60,747 nt of DNA, from NCBI GenBank assembly GCA_900541315.1, contig UQJF01000003.1, positions 1 through 60,747 of the forward strand, given 5' to 3'. The notes beneath the pieces are model-generated. The model was not told the DNA's origin. It searched no databases and saw nothing but the letters and a program-made list of their open reading frames with translations. This document shows positions 36,865 to 44,494 of this stretch, in pieces. The DNA comes from an uncultured Clostridium sp. (GTDB taxonomy: Bacteria; Bacillota; Clostridia; Lachnospirales; Lachnospiraceae). Made by a program: the position numbers and the translations under genes. Positions within the stretch are counted from its first letter, which is position 1. Every line of letters begins with the position of its first letter.

Positions 36865-38223
36865 ATGATACAAAAAGCTGAACTGATCAATGAATTTTCC
36901 CAGAGAGCCGCCGAAAACAAAGCTGCTTATTTCATTGGTGCCGGTATCTCTATTCCCTATGGGCTTCCTGATTTTGAAAATCTGATACGTGAATTGGCAA
37001 AGGGACGGATTGACCTTAAGATCAAGCCCAATCACAATTTCCCTGAAATTGCACAATATATCCTGAATGCCAGCTCCCACGATAAGTCCCCTATCCTAAA
37101 ACAGATCCAGTGCCGGTTTAATATTCCTTATAACAAAAACAAAAGCACATATTTGGATTCCATCGCCAAATCCAATGTTTCCACCATATGGACTACTAAC
37201 TTTGATACCTTGATCGAACAAAGTCTGGAATACTGCGGCAAAAAATATATATCTAAAAATACAGATTTCGATTTTAAAAAGGAATTTGAAACTACAGACG
37301 ACTGTGAAGTATTAAAAATCCATGGAGATATTTACAGCAACGACATTATAATAACAAAAAATGATTATGAAGATTTCAATCTCACTCATCCTGTAACCAT
37401 CCGCCGCTTAGAACAGGACCTCCTGACGAAATCCCTGCTTTTCATCGGCTACAGTTACAAGGACCCCAATATCCAGTCCATCATTAATAATGTAAGGCAG
37501 CTGACCGATGGAAAATCCCAGACACGTCACTATATGATTCTCTCACCAGAGAAGAAAAAGAACAGCCAAAAACTGCAAAAATTGTGGATACAGGACCTGG
37601 AGCGCTATGGGATACACGTATACTTATTAGAAAACGGATTTCCCGAACTGGCCGAAATGCTTGAAAAAATATGCCTGAAATCCAAAGGAAAAAGCGTATT
37701 TGTAACAGGAAGCCATTATGATGCTTCCAATGAAATGGCTAAAAAGCTTGGAAAGAAACTGCATAAAATAGATGATCTCATACTTAATTATGGCCACTCA
37801 GATGGCATAGGAAAAACTGTCTGCAGCAGCTATGCGCAAAAATGTGTAAAATCTTCCGAACAATTACCTGCACATATCCGTATTTTTGCAAACCCCTATT
37901 CTCTTTGTGACAAATGGGATAATCAGGATGCTCTCCTTGGACAACTGACTGCATTCCGTGAAGATCTTCTTGGAAAAACGCAGATTATGATCGCATTTCC
38001 CGGTAAAAAAGGGACTCTGTCAGAAGTCAAGATTGGCTTGAAAAAAGGTGTTATTATCGTACCCGTATTCTATGAAGACGATGACTTCAAAGCAGAAATA
38101 CTAAAATTTCCAGAAATCACAGCCACACTGGAAAAATACGCTAATTTCTATTTAGAAAAATTATTAAAAAATTCAGTAGGAGTAGATGATATTATCTTAT
38201 GTCTGGAATCAATACTAAACTAA
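36865..38223 (+). CDS. thsA: ThsA-like SIR2-SLOG NAD hydrolase (Thoeris effector)
   Basis: The 452-residue protein has an N-terminal SIR2 domain (about 10-270) and a C-terminal SLOG domain (about 276-450), the ThsA layout of Thoeris anti-phage defence. In the SIR2 part, FIGAGISIPYG (23-33), TTNFD with Asn112 and KIHGD with His153 correspond to the NADase catalytic pair. In the SLOG part VFVTGS, FREDLLGKT and LSEVKIGL align with the ThsA pocket for cyclic ADP-ribose isomers. In known systems a TIR protein (ThsB) makes that signal and ThsA then depletes NAD. No TIR gene is present here; a ThiC-like gene overlaps the end by 25 bases. Confidence 0.88.
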   Translation: MIQKAELINEFSQRAAENKAAYFIGAGISIPYGLPDFENLIRELAKGRIDLKIKPNHNFPEIAQYILNASSHDKSPILKQIQCRFNIPYNKNKSTYLDSIAKSNVSTIWTTNFDTLIEQSLEYCGKKYISKNTDFDFKKEFETTDDCEVLKIHGDIYSNDIIITKNDYEDFNLTHPVTIRRLEQDLLTKSLLFIGYSYKDPNIQSIINNVRQLTDGKSQTRHYMILSPEKKKNSQKLQKLWIQDLERYGIHVYLLENGFPELAEMLEKICLKSKGKSVFVTGSHYDASNEMAKKLGKKLHKIDDLILNYGHSDGIGKTVCSSYAQKCVKSSEQLPAHIRIFANPYSLCDKWDNQDALLGQLTAFREDLLGKTQIMIAFPGKKGTLSEVKIGLKKGVIIVPVFYEDDDFKAEILKFPEITATLEKYANFYLEKLLKNSVGVDDIILCLESILN

Positions 38224-39260
38224 TATGGAAAAATAAAGAAATCATCTTAGGGAAAAAGCAAAAAGTCCTGATCAACCAATTAGCCGGGATCAATCATGAC
38301 CTGGACTATGCACAGACTATTGAAAAAATCGATATGTGGGACAATGATCCACAGGCTCCTGACATCATTACAGATGTAAGCCTGACTGCACCAGGCTGCG
38401 GCTGCCCAATCTGGGAATATGCCCTTCAAAAAAGAGACTTCATTGTAGGAACTGTTCCTATTTATTTTGTAAAAACCAAAGAGAACATCCATCCTCAGGA
38501 ACTTTTAACAGTTATTGAAGAGCAATTATCAAAAGGTGTAAAGATTATCACCATCCATCCCACGCCTACTATGGAGCTGATTGATCTTTCCCAAAAACGT
38601 ATTACTCCCATTACCTCCCGAGGAGGCGGTATTGTAATCCGTGATCTATTAATTAATCATCGTAAAGAAAATATTTATCTTAAATGCCTGGATTCCATTG
38701 TTAAATTATGTCAAAAATACCATGCAGTTCTCAGTATTGGCACTACTTTCCGTTCTGCAAACGTAATCGACTCCATAGATGCTGTACAAAAAGCAGAAAT
38801 ACAAATGCAGATAACACTGGCTGAATCACTTCGTAATAAGGAGGTACCCGTTATCCTGGAAATGCCAGGACATGCTTCTCCTGAAAAAATCCGGGAACTG
38901 AACCAAATCCTAAAAGACTGTCCTTTCCCTATTATGCCTCTCGGACCAATTGTAACTGACACAGGTATCGGCATGGATCATATCACTGCTGCTATCGGTG
39001 TTACCCTTATGGGCCTTGACGGAAATGTGCAGATCATTTCCGCAGTCACCCGTGAAGAACATACTGGCAATATTCCATCTGTTGAATCTACAAAGGAAGC
39101 CGTTCTGACTGCCCGTCTTGCTGCCCATGTAATAGATATGGATCAACTGCATGATTACTCGTCAGATTACAAATATGCTATTGCAAGAAAAAAGAGCTGT
39201 ATTGCCGGACAATCTGCCAGTGGCTGCAGCCGATGTGGAGATTACTGCCCCCTTAAATAG
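38199..39260 (+). CDS. ThiC-like radical-SAM protein coupled to the ThsA-like gene
   Basis: The 353-residue protein aligns along its length with phosphomethylpyrimidine synthase ThiC: GTVPIYF (84-90), TSRGGG (139-144), EMPGH (221-225), [15 protein letters not shown] (248-262), REEHTG (285-290), and a C-terminal cluster C343-x2-C346-x3-C350. ThiC makes the thiamine pyrimidine from aminoimidazole ribotide using a [4Fe-4S] cluster at CX2CX4C. This copy is about 80 residues shorter than clostridial ThiC, has one residue less in the cluster loop, and has replaced the conserved GDG-x-RPG loop by GTTFRSAN, so its substrate is probably different. It overlaps thsA by 25 bases and has no TPP riboswitch. 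Function is unknown; a role in the defence unit is inferred. Confidence 0.82.
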   Translation: MSGINTKLIWKNKEIILGKKQKVLINQLAGINHDLDYAQTIEKIDMWDNDPQAPDIITDVSLTAPGCGCPIWEYALQKRDFIVGTVPIYFVKTKENIHPQELLTVIEEQLSKGVKIITIHPTPTMELIDLSQKRITPITSRGGGIVIRDLLINHRKENIYLKCLDSIVKLCQKYHAVLSIGTTFRSANVIDSIDAVQKAEIQMQITLAESLRNKEVPVILEMPGHASPEKIRELNQILKDCPFPIMPLGPIVTDTGIGMDHITAAIGVTLMGLDGNVQIISAVTREEHTGNIPSVESTKEAVLTARLAAHVIDMDQLHDYSSDYKYAIARKKSCIAGQSASGCSRCGDYCPLK

Positions 39261-39273
39261 ACTCCCAAAAAAC

Positions 39274-39333
39274 TATCCTTTCCTTATTATAATAATTCTA
39301 AATCTTAATAACTATTACAATAAGGAAAGGATA
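39274..39333. repeat. Perfect 15-bp inverted repeat upstream of the recombinase
   Basis: TATCCTTTCCTTATT (39274-39288) and its exact complement (39319-39333) flank a 30-base AT-rich spacer. The right arm contains the recombinase ribosome binding site (AAGGAAAGG), 7 bases before its ATG. It could be a recombinase site, an operator, or an RNA hairpin hiding the ribosome binding site. Confidence 0.8.
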
Positions 39334-39339
39334 AATTTT

Positions 39340-40281
39340 ATGATCTTCAATCTTGAACAACAACAGCTTTACACATCCAAATTTCTCAATGCACTTTCTG
39401 TAGAACGCAATCTCTCCACTAAAACACTTCTGACCTATCGCTGTGATATAAATGGCCTTCTGACCTGGTTTGATTCCCAAAATTTTACAAATATCAATGA
39501 TTCTTCTATTTCTTCCTATTTTCTGTACTTACAAAAAGAACGCAGCCTGCAGGCAAAATCCATCCGCCGGAAATATGTCGCTTTAGGCCAATACTTCAAT
39601 TTCTTAAAACTGGAATACAATATCAACGAAATCTTTTTCCGCTTTACATCCCGTAAATTCCACATCCCCAGAAATCTTCCAAAAACTTTAAGCAATCAGG
39701 AAATCAAAAACCTTATATCCGTTTCAGCAGCCGAATATCAGGATTCCACTTCCGACTATAAACGCCGCCTGAACACCCGCAACATGTGCATCATCGAACT
39801 GCTCTTCTGTCTGGGACTTCGCATTGGCGAAGCCGCTTCCCTGAACCTGGATGACTACTGCCAGGAAGACTGTACTATCCTGATCCGCGGAAAAGGCAGC
39901 CGGGAACGACTGTTATTCATCTCATCTCCCATTGTATGCCAGAAATTAAACCTGTGGATACAGACCCGTATGGAAATGTCCCCCACTACCACTGCCCTCT
40001 TTATCAACCGGTATGGAGATCGCCTGAGCATCTACAGCATCGAAAACATATTTTATAAGTACCGCGACCTGTCCCATATCAACCCCAATGCCACACCCCA
40101 CTATCTGAGACACAGCTTTGCAACCCAGCTTCTAAACAATGGCGCCGGAATCCGGGATGTCCAGGAATTGCTGGGACACAGCAGTATTGTCACCACTCAG
40201 ATCTATACAGAAATCTCCACTGCCCGAAAAAAAGAAGTCTTGATGAAATATAACGGACGGAACCGATTGGGGATGGAATAA
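39340..40281 (+). CDS. Tyrosine recombinase (XerC/D-like integrase)
   Basis: The 313-residue protein has an N-terminal SAM-like core-binding domain (about 5-100) and a catalytic domain (about 115-310) with Arg in [35 protein letters not shown] carrying the nucleophilic tyrosine. All active-site residues are present. The ATG at 39340 has AAGGAAAGG before it; earlier codons of the frame cover the inverted repeat and the end of the ThiC-like gene. Such enzymes resolve chromosomes, integrate elements or flip promoter segments. No element ends or phage genes adjoin, so a local switch or a leftover integrase are both possible. Confidence 0.9.
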   Translation: MIFNLEQQQLYTSKFLNALSVERNLSTKTLLTYRCDINGLLTWFDSQNFTNINDSSISSYFLYLQKERSLQAKSIRRKYVALGQYFNFLKLEYNINEIFFRFTSRKFHIPRNLPKTLSNQEIKNLISVSAAEYQDSTSDYKRRLNTRNMCIIELLFCLGLRIGEAASLNLDDYCQEDCTILIRGKGSRERLLFISSPIVCQKLNLWIQTRMEMSPTTTALFINRYGDRLSIYSIENIFYKYRDLSHINPNATPHYLRHSFATQLLNNGAGIRDVQELLGHSSIVTTQIYTEISTARKKEVLMKYNGRNRLGME

Positions 40282-40285
40282 ACAT

Positions 40286-40325
40286 AATCCCACTGGCATA
40301 CTGTATATCTTTTGCCAGTGGGATT
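40286..40325. terminator. Bidirectional hairpin between convergent genes
   Basis: A perfect 13-bp stem (AATCCCACTGGCA / TGCCAGTGGGATT) with a 14-base loop sits between the recombinase and the minus-strand ATPase-like gene. U-tracts are weak on both sides. Confidence 0.7.
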
Positions 40326-41468
40326 TCACTTATTCATTATTTTACTATCTAACGCAATTTCTAATTCCTGTCTTATGTCTTCATTCGGTACAAACGCCAT
40401 TTTCCTGGTTTGATCATATCCTAAATAACCTAAATGGATCATATACGTCAATACGTCATCTTTACTTTGAATATTTAATATATCATTTTTAAACGTTGCA
40501 GTATTCACTTTCACTGCTGCACCAGAAAGCATCTCTATAATAGCTGTTTTCAAACCGTCATAATCCATATTAATAAGAGGTACAATCGCCTCATAAGAAG
40601 CAGTTTCAGACCAATAACTTTTAAATTCCCCCTTCTGCATCAAACTTATAACTGCTCGTGGATTATAAACCTGATAATCTTTCAGCAAATAGCCATCATA
40701 CCACCGCTTTACTTCTTCAAAATTTTGATGATATTCCTCTGCTAATTTTTGAACCTCATCCTCTGTAAATCCAATATATTTAGCCAAAATACTTGGACTC
40801 AACATCGTAAATTCATCGAAATTATTCAGTGCTGACTGTGTTTTTTCTCTCTTTATTGGTAGAATACCTGTTAAATATGCTAACTGTATATATTTTGTAG
40901 GTTCTGTTCCTTTAAACATTCCCCTTAAAAAATTAATATACTCCTCCTGAACCTTTTGATTCGCTGCCTCATCACGAATCAAAACATCCCATTCATCGAT
41001 AATTATAATAAATTTGTTTCCTGTCTCCGCATTGATCATTGCCAATGCTTCTGGTAATGATGTTGTTGATTCTTTCAATACATTAGGATAATATTCCCGC
41101 AACTCCTGAATCGTTTTTTCAGAAATATAAGAAACGATCCGTTCTGGTCCTCCAGCCGGTTCCATACACCATTGAATATCCAGATGAATCACATCATACT
41201 TATTCAAATGTTTCTTAAAATCCTCTGCCTCGCTGATTTCAAGCTCAGAAAACATCTTTTCGGAATCACAGCCCTTACTATAATACGCGGTAAGCATATT
41301 TGCTGTAATTGATTTTCCAAAACGCCGCGGACGACTGTTACATATAAAAGCATCCGTAGATGCCAAAACGCTATTAGTGTAATTAAGCAAACCACTTTTA
41401 TCAACATAAATTTTTGCGTTCAATACTGCCTGAAATGCTGAATTATCTGGATTTAAAAACATTCCCAC
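40326..41468 (-). CDS. AAA-ATPase-like (PF09820) protein lacking its nuclease domain
   Basis: The 380-residue protein starts with the family's LNPDNSAFQ segment and shows RPRRFGKS as its P-loop variant (about 46-53), an IIIIDEWDVLIRD Walker B (about 155-167) and a YDGY segment. Members normally run past 500 residues with a C-terminal PD-(D/E)XK nuclease domain (PF08011). Here the frame ends right after the helical link region and at the shared terminator, so the nuclease part is missing. The function of the family is not established. A GTG start at 41468 fits the family N-terminus and has AAGGAG about 10 bases upstream. Confidence 0.75.
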   Translation of the reverse strand: MGMFLNPDNSAFQAVLNAKIYVDKSGLLNYTNSVLASTDAFICNSRPRRFGKSITANMLTAYYSKGCDSEKMFSELEISEAEDFKKHLNKYDVIHLDIQWCMEPAGGPERIVSYISEKTIQELREYYPNVLKESTTSLPEALAMINAETGNKFIIIIDEWDVLIRDEAANQKVQEEYINFLRGMFKGTEPTKYIQLAYLTGILPIKREKTQSALNNFDEFTMLSPSILAKYIGFTEDEVQKLAEEYHQNFEEVKRWYDGYLLKDYQVYNPRAVISLMQKGEFKSYWSETASYEAIVPLINMDYDGLKTAIIEMLSGAAVKVNTATFKNDILNIQSKDDVLTYMIHLGYLGYDQTRKMAFVPNEDIRQELEIALDSKIMNK

Positions 41469-41601
41469 TCTCTTTCAACTCCTTCCTTAAAATATATTCG
41501 GTACAATGCGGACAGCATAGAAACAGATTATTCCAATCAAACATGAGATTTCTATCCGTTCCCCGATGTACTCTTAAATGTTCCACTTCTATTTTTTCCT
41601 G
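41443..41601 (-). pseudogene. HNH endonuclease fragment
   Basis: The minus strand between a TAA at about 41604 and a TAA at 41443 reads KIEVEHLRVHRG and FDWNNLFLCCPHC, the pattern of an HNH nuclease (E-H...W-N-N-L...C-P-x-C). The frame has no start, the second zinc half and final histidine are absent, and its end overlaps the start of the ATPase-like gene. It is a short decayed remnant. Confidence 0.55.
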
Positions 41602-41820
41602 TTAAGATCAAGGATTTACATTCTGTTTTTGAAAGCGGAATTATTATATCTTTCAAATGACGAACATTGTATATATTTAATGCAGTCATAAATGTATTTC
41701 CCATCGCAACCACCTTATATTTCCCCAGTTCTATGCAACTTAATTATGAACTTAGTATAGCCTTTTTTTGAGGATAAGACAACTATTTAAGCTGCTATGT
41801 ATAGCAATAATCATCTATAC

Positions 41821-41873
41821 AGGTCAGGTCCAAATAATAGCAATTATTTGGAGTTAAAGGTGGGATTTGACCT
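41821..41873. promoter_or_regulatory. Palindromic region upstream of the capsule locus
   Basis: A perfect 9-bp palindrome CCAAATAAT-agca-ATTATTTGG (41830-41851) is itself bracketed by AGGTCA (41821-41826) and TGACCT (41868-41873). TTGACC (41867-41872) could serve as a -35, with a poor -10 around 41887-41895. The 41602-42024 gap otherwise contains no gene beyond the HNH remnant and the leader hairpin. Confidence 0.45.
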
Positions 41874-41917
41874 AATAAATAAGACATAATATTTGAAAAT
41901 GAATGATTGGATTTTAG

Positions 41918-41958
41918 AGCCGATAGTTGCTGAAATGTGCGATTATCGGCTTTGTTTT
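41918..41958 (+). terminator. Leader terminator (possible attenuator) of the capsule operon
   Basis: A perfect 8-bp stem AGCCGATA / TATCGGCT (41918-41925 with 41944-41951) is followed by TTGTTTTAT. It lies downstream of the putative promoter and 65 bases before the first glycosyltransferase start, where a terminator would block expression unless overcome. Capsule operons of Firmicutes are known targets of processive antitermination (for example LoaP). Confidence 0.55.
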
Positions 41959-42024
41959 ATCTTATCAATTCTTTACATATGTCTCAAATATATTCAAACG
42001 TTAGAAATGTTAGTTGGAGACAGT

Positions 42025-43158
42025 ATGAACGATAAACTTTCAATAGCCATGTTTGGTCAAAAACGGCTATCCAGAGAAGGCGGAATAGAAATAGTTGTAA
42101 AAGAACTCTGCACCAGGATGGCTCAAAAAGGCTATCGGGTTACGTGCTATAACAGATCAGGCCATCATGTAAGTGGAGCTGAATATGATGCCCAAAATGA
42201 ATATGAAGGTATATGTCAAAAATATGTACCAACTATTGAAAAAAAAGGGCTAGCTGCTGTAAGTTCTTCTTTCTTTGCTGCATTATACAGTGCATTCGGA
42301 AGATATGATGTGGTACATATTCATGCGGAGGGACCTGCTTTTTTCTGCTGGCTTCCGAAATTGTTGGGAAAGCGTGTTGTTGTTACTATTCATGGCATTG
42401 ACTGGCAACGCGAAAAGTGGAAATCAGGGTTTGGCTCCAAGTTCATTCGTCAGGGTGAAAAAAATGCGGTGAAATATGCGGATGAAATTATTGTCCTAAG
42501 TAAAAGAGTTCAGGAATATTTCAAAAAAGTCTATGGCAGAGAGACTCATTTCATCCCCAATGGTGTAAGCAGGCCAGAAAACCAGCCAGCTGAGATGATT
42601 ACAGAAAAATTTGGATTGATAAAAAATTCATACATCTTGTTTCTTGGTCGTTTAGTGCCTGAAAAAGGAATACGATATTTGATTGAAGCTTTTAAGAATG
42701 TTGGAACTGATAAAAAACTGGTTATTGCCGGTGGTTCCAGTGATACCGATAGTTTTATGAAAGAATTAAAAGAACTTGCAAAAGGTGATGAGCGGATCAT
42801 TTTCACTGGCTTTGTGCAAGGACAAATATTGAGTGAATTGTATAGCAATGCGTATATCTACATATTACCATCTGATCTGGAAGGTATGCCATTGAGTTTA
42901 CTAGAAGCTATGAGTTATGGTAATTGTTGCTTGGTTTCAGATATACCAGAATGTGCAGAAGTTGTAGAGGATAAGGCAATGATCTTTAAAAAATCAAATG
43001 TAAGTAGTCTTAATGAAAAGTTGCAAGATGCCTGCAATCATCCTTCAAAGGTTAATGGATATAAAGACTCAGCCACAAATTTCATCTGTAAAAAATACAA
43101 TTGGGATGATGTGGTAAAAAAAACGCTGAAGATATACAGAAAAAATGTCAAAACATAA
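42025..43158 (+). CDS. GT4 family glycosyltransferase
   Basis: The 377-residue enzyme has a GT-B fold: an N-terminal acceptor domain opening IAMFGQKRLSREGGIEIVV and a C-terminal donor domain with FLGRLVPEKGIRYLIEAF and EGMPLSLLEAMSYG, the GT4 nucleotide-sugar motif. It resembles Cps2T-type rhamnosyltransferases, which add the second sugar of capsule repeats. The ATG at 42025 has GGAGA at 6-10 bases; the open frame before it covers the leader hairpin and is not coding. It is the first gene of the plus-strand capsule locus. Confidence 0.87.
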   Translation: MNDKLSIAMFGQKRLSREGGIEIVVKELCTRMAQKGYRVTCYNRSGHHVSGAEYDAQNEYEGICQKYVPTIEKKGLAAVSSSFFAALYSAFGRYDVVHIHAEGPAFFCWLPKLLGKRVVVTIHGIDWQREKWKSGFGSKFIRQGEKNAVKYADEIIVLSKRVQEYFKKVYGRETHFIPNGVSRPENQPAEMITEKFGLIKNSYILFLGRLVPEKGIRYLIEAFKNVGTDKKLVIAGGSSDTDSFMKELKELAKGDERIIFTGFVQGQILSELYSNAYIYILPSDLEGMPLSLLEAMSYGNCCLVSDIPECAEVVEDKAMIFKKSNVSSLNEKLQDACNHPSKVNGYKDSATNFICKKYNWDDVVKKTLKIYRKNVKT

Positions 43159-43307
43159 ATAAAAATTTTATATAAATTAAATGTAATGATGATATATGGA
43201 TAAAAACACAAGTTCAATTTTTAATATAGTTTACGCAATATTTTAGCTGAACTTTATTTGATTTAACATCATTACGTAATGAGAAATTGAAAAATAGGAG
43301 AATTATC

Positions 43308-44486
43308 ATGCCTGAAGAAAAAAAGTTAAATGGTACAGTTATTGTTACTTACCGTTGCAATGCTCGTTGTTCCATGTGCAATCGTTATAAGGCACCTTCA
43401 ATACCAGACGAAGAAATTAGCATTGAAACTATTAAGAAATTACCAAAGATGTATTTTACGAATATCACTGGTGGTGAACCGTTCATCCGTACTGATTTGA
43501 AGGATATCGTGCGAGAGTTGTACAAAAAATCTGATCGTATTGTTATTTCTACCAATGGATTCTTCACAGACCGTATTGTTGAATTGTGTAAAGAATTCCC
43601 ACAAATCGGTATCAGAATTTCAATTGAGGGCTTGGAACAGACCAATGACGAGATTCGTGGACTACAGAATGGCTATCAGCGTGGTTATGGCACACTGAAA
43701 AAACTGCGGGAAATGGGTATGAAGGATGTTGGTTTTGGCATGACTGTTCAAGATAAGAATGCTCCTGATTTAGTTCCGCTGTACAAGATTTCCAATGAGA
43801 TGGACATGGAGTTCGCAACTGCTTCTCTGCACAACAGCTTCTACTTTGTGGAGGCTAAGAACATCATCCATGACCGTCCGATGGTTGCAAAGAACTTTGA
43901 GAATCTGGTTAACGAACTGCTCCGCAGCAACAGCCCGAAAAAGTGGTTTCGTGCCTATTTTAACCACGGTCTGATTAATTACATCTATGGTCAGAATCGT
44001 CTGCTGCCTTGCGATATGAGTTTTGATACATTTTTCATCGATCCGTATGGTGATGTCATGCCTTGCAACGGCACCAAGGATAAAGAGGTAATGGGCAACC
44101 TGAATACCCAGAGCTGGGATGAACTGTGGAATAGTCCGCAGGCCGAAGAGGTTCGCAAGAAGGTTCGCTGCTGTGACCGTGACTGTTGGATGATTGGTTC
44201 TGTTTCTCCGGCTATGCATAAGTATATCTGGAAACCAGCTACTTGGGTTCTGATTCATAAGATTAAGTCTCTCTTTACCAGGTATCCATACAACATGTAT
44301 GAACTAAAAATCTGTCGCGATTACCGTGATGGTAAGGTCACTAAAGAAGAATTGGACAAGTGTAGCACTTGTGATATGAATTGCATAATCAACAATGGAT
44401 TGAGTGAAGCATCTAAGGAACAATTGAAATATAAGACTGGCGAGGAAATTGTAGATGCTGATATTGCGCAACAACTGAAAGGGTAA
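43308..44486 (+). CDS. Radical SAM/SPASM-like protein of the capsule locus
   Basis: The 392-residue protein has a radical-SAM CX3CX2C motif (CNARCSMC near 17-24), TGGEPF and a C-terminal cysteine-rich region (CNGTKD, CCDRDC, CSTCDMNC) like SPASM auxiliary-cluster domains. Relatives modify peptides or small molecules; in surface-glycan loci they are usually of unknown role. Codon choice is shifted toward CTG, CGC/CGT and AAG compared with the very AT-rich neighbours, so it may have a different origin. AGGAG lies 7 bases before the ATG. The palindrome CATTACGTAATG is just upstream (43269-43280). Confidence 0.8.
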   Translation: MPEEKKLNGTVIVTYRCNARCSMCNRYKAPSIPDEEISIETIKKLPKMYFTNITGGEPFIRTDLKDIVRELYKKSDRIVISTNGFFTDRIVELCKEFPQIGIRISIEGLEQTNDEIRGLQNGYQRGYGTLKKLREMGMKDVGFGMTVQDKNAPDLVPLYKISNEMDMEFATASLHNSFYFVEAKNIIHDRPMVAKNFENLVNELLRSNSPKKWFRAYFNHGLINYIYGQNRLLPCDMSFDTFFIDPYGDVMPCNGTKDKEVMGNLNTQSWDELWNSPQAEEVRKKVRCCDRDCWMIGSVSPAMHKYIWKPATWVLIHKIKSLFTRYPYNMYELKICRDYRDGKVTKEELDKCSTCDMNCIINNGLSEASKEQLKYKTGEEIVDADIAQQLKG

Positions 44487-44494
44487 ATAGACTT

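Noticed and set aside
36672..36920. N-terminal extension of the methylase-like frame beyond 36671
   Set aside because: The extra residues have no family similarity, overlap the thsA promoter and lack a ribosome binding site; the ATG at 36671 fits the family start.
38100..38199. TPP riboswitch in front of the ThiC-like gene
   Set aside because: The gene starts inside thsA and no thi-box core (CTGAGA ... GATCTGG) is present, so thiamine control is not supported.
41893..42024. Extension of the first GT4 gene back to the TTG at 41893
   Set aside because: The extension encodes the leader hairpin, has no ribosome binding site and no similarity to GT4 N-termini.
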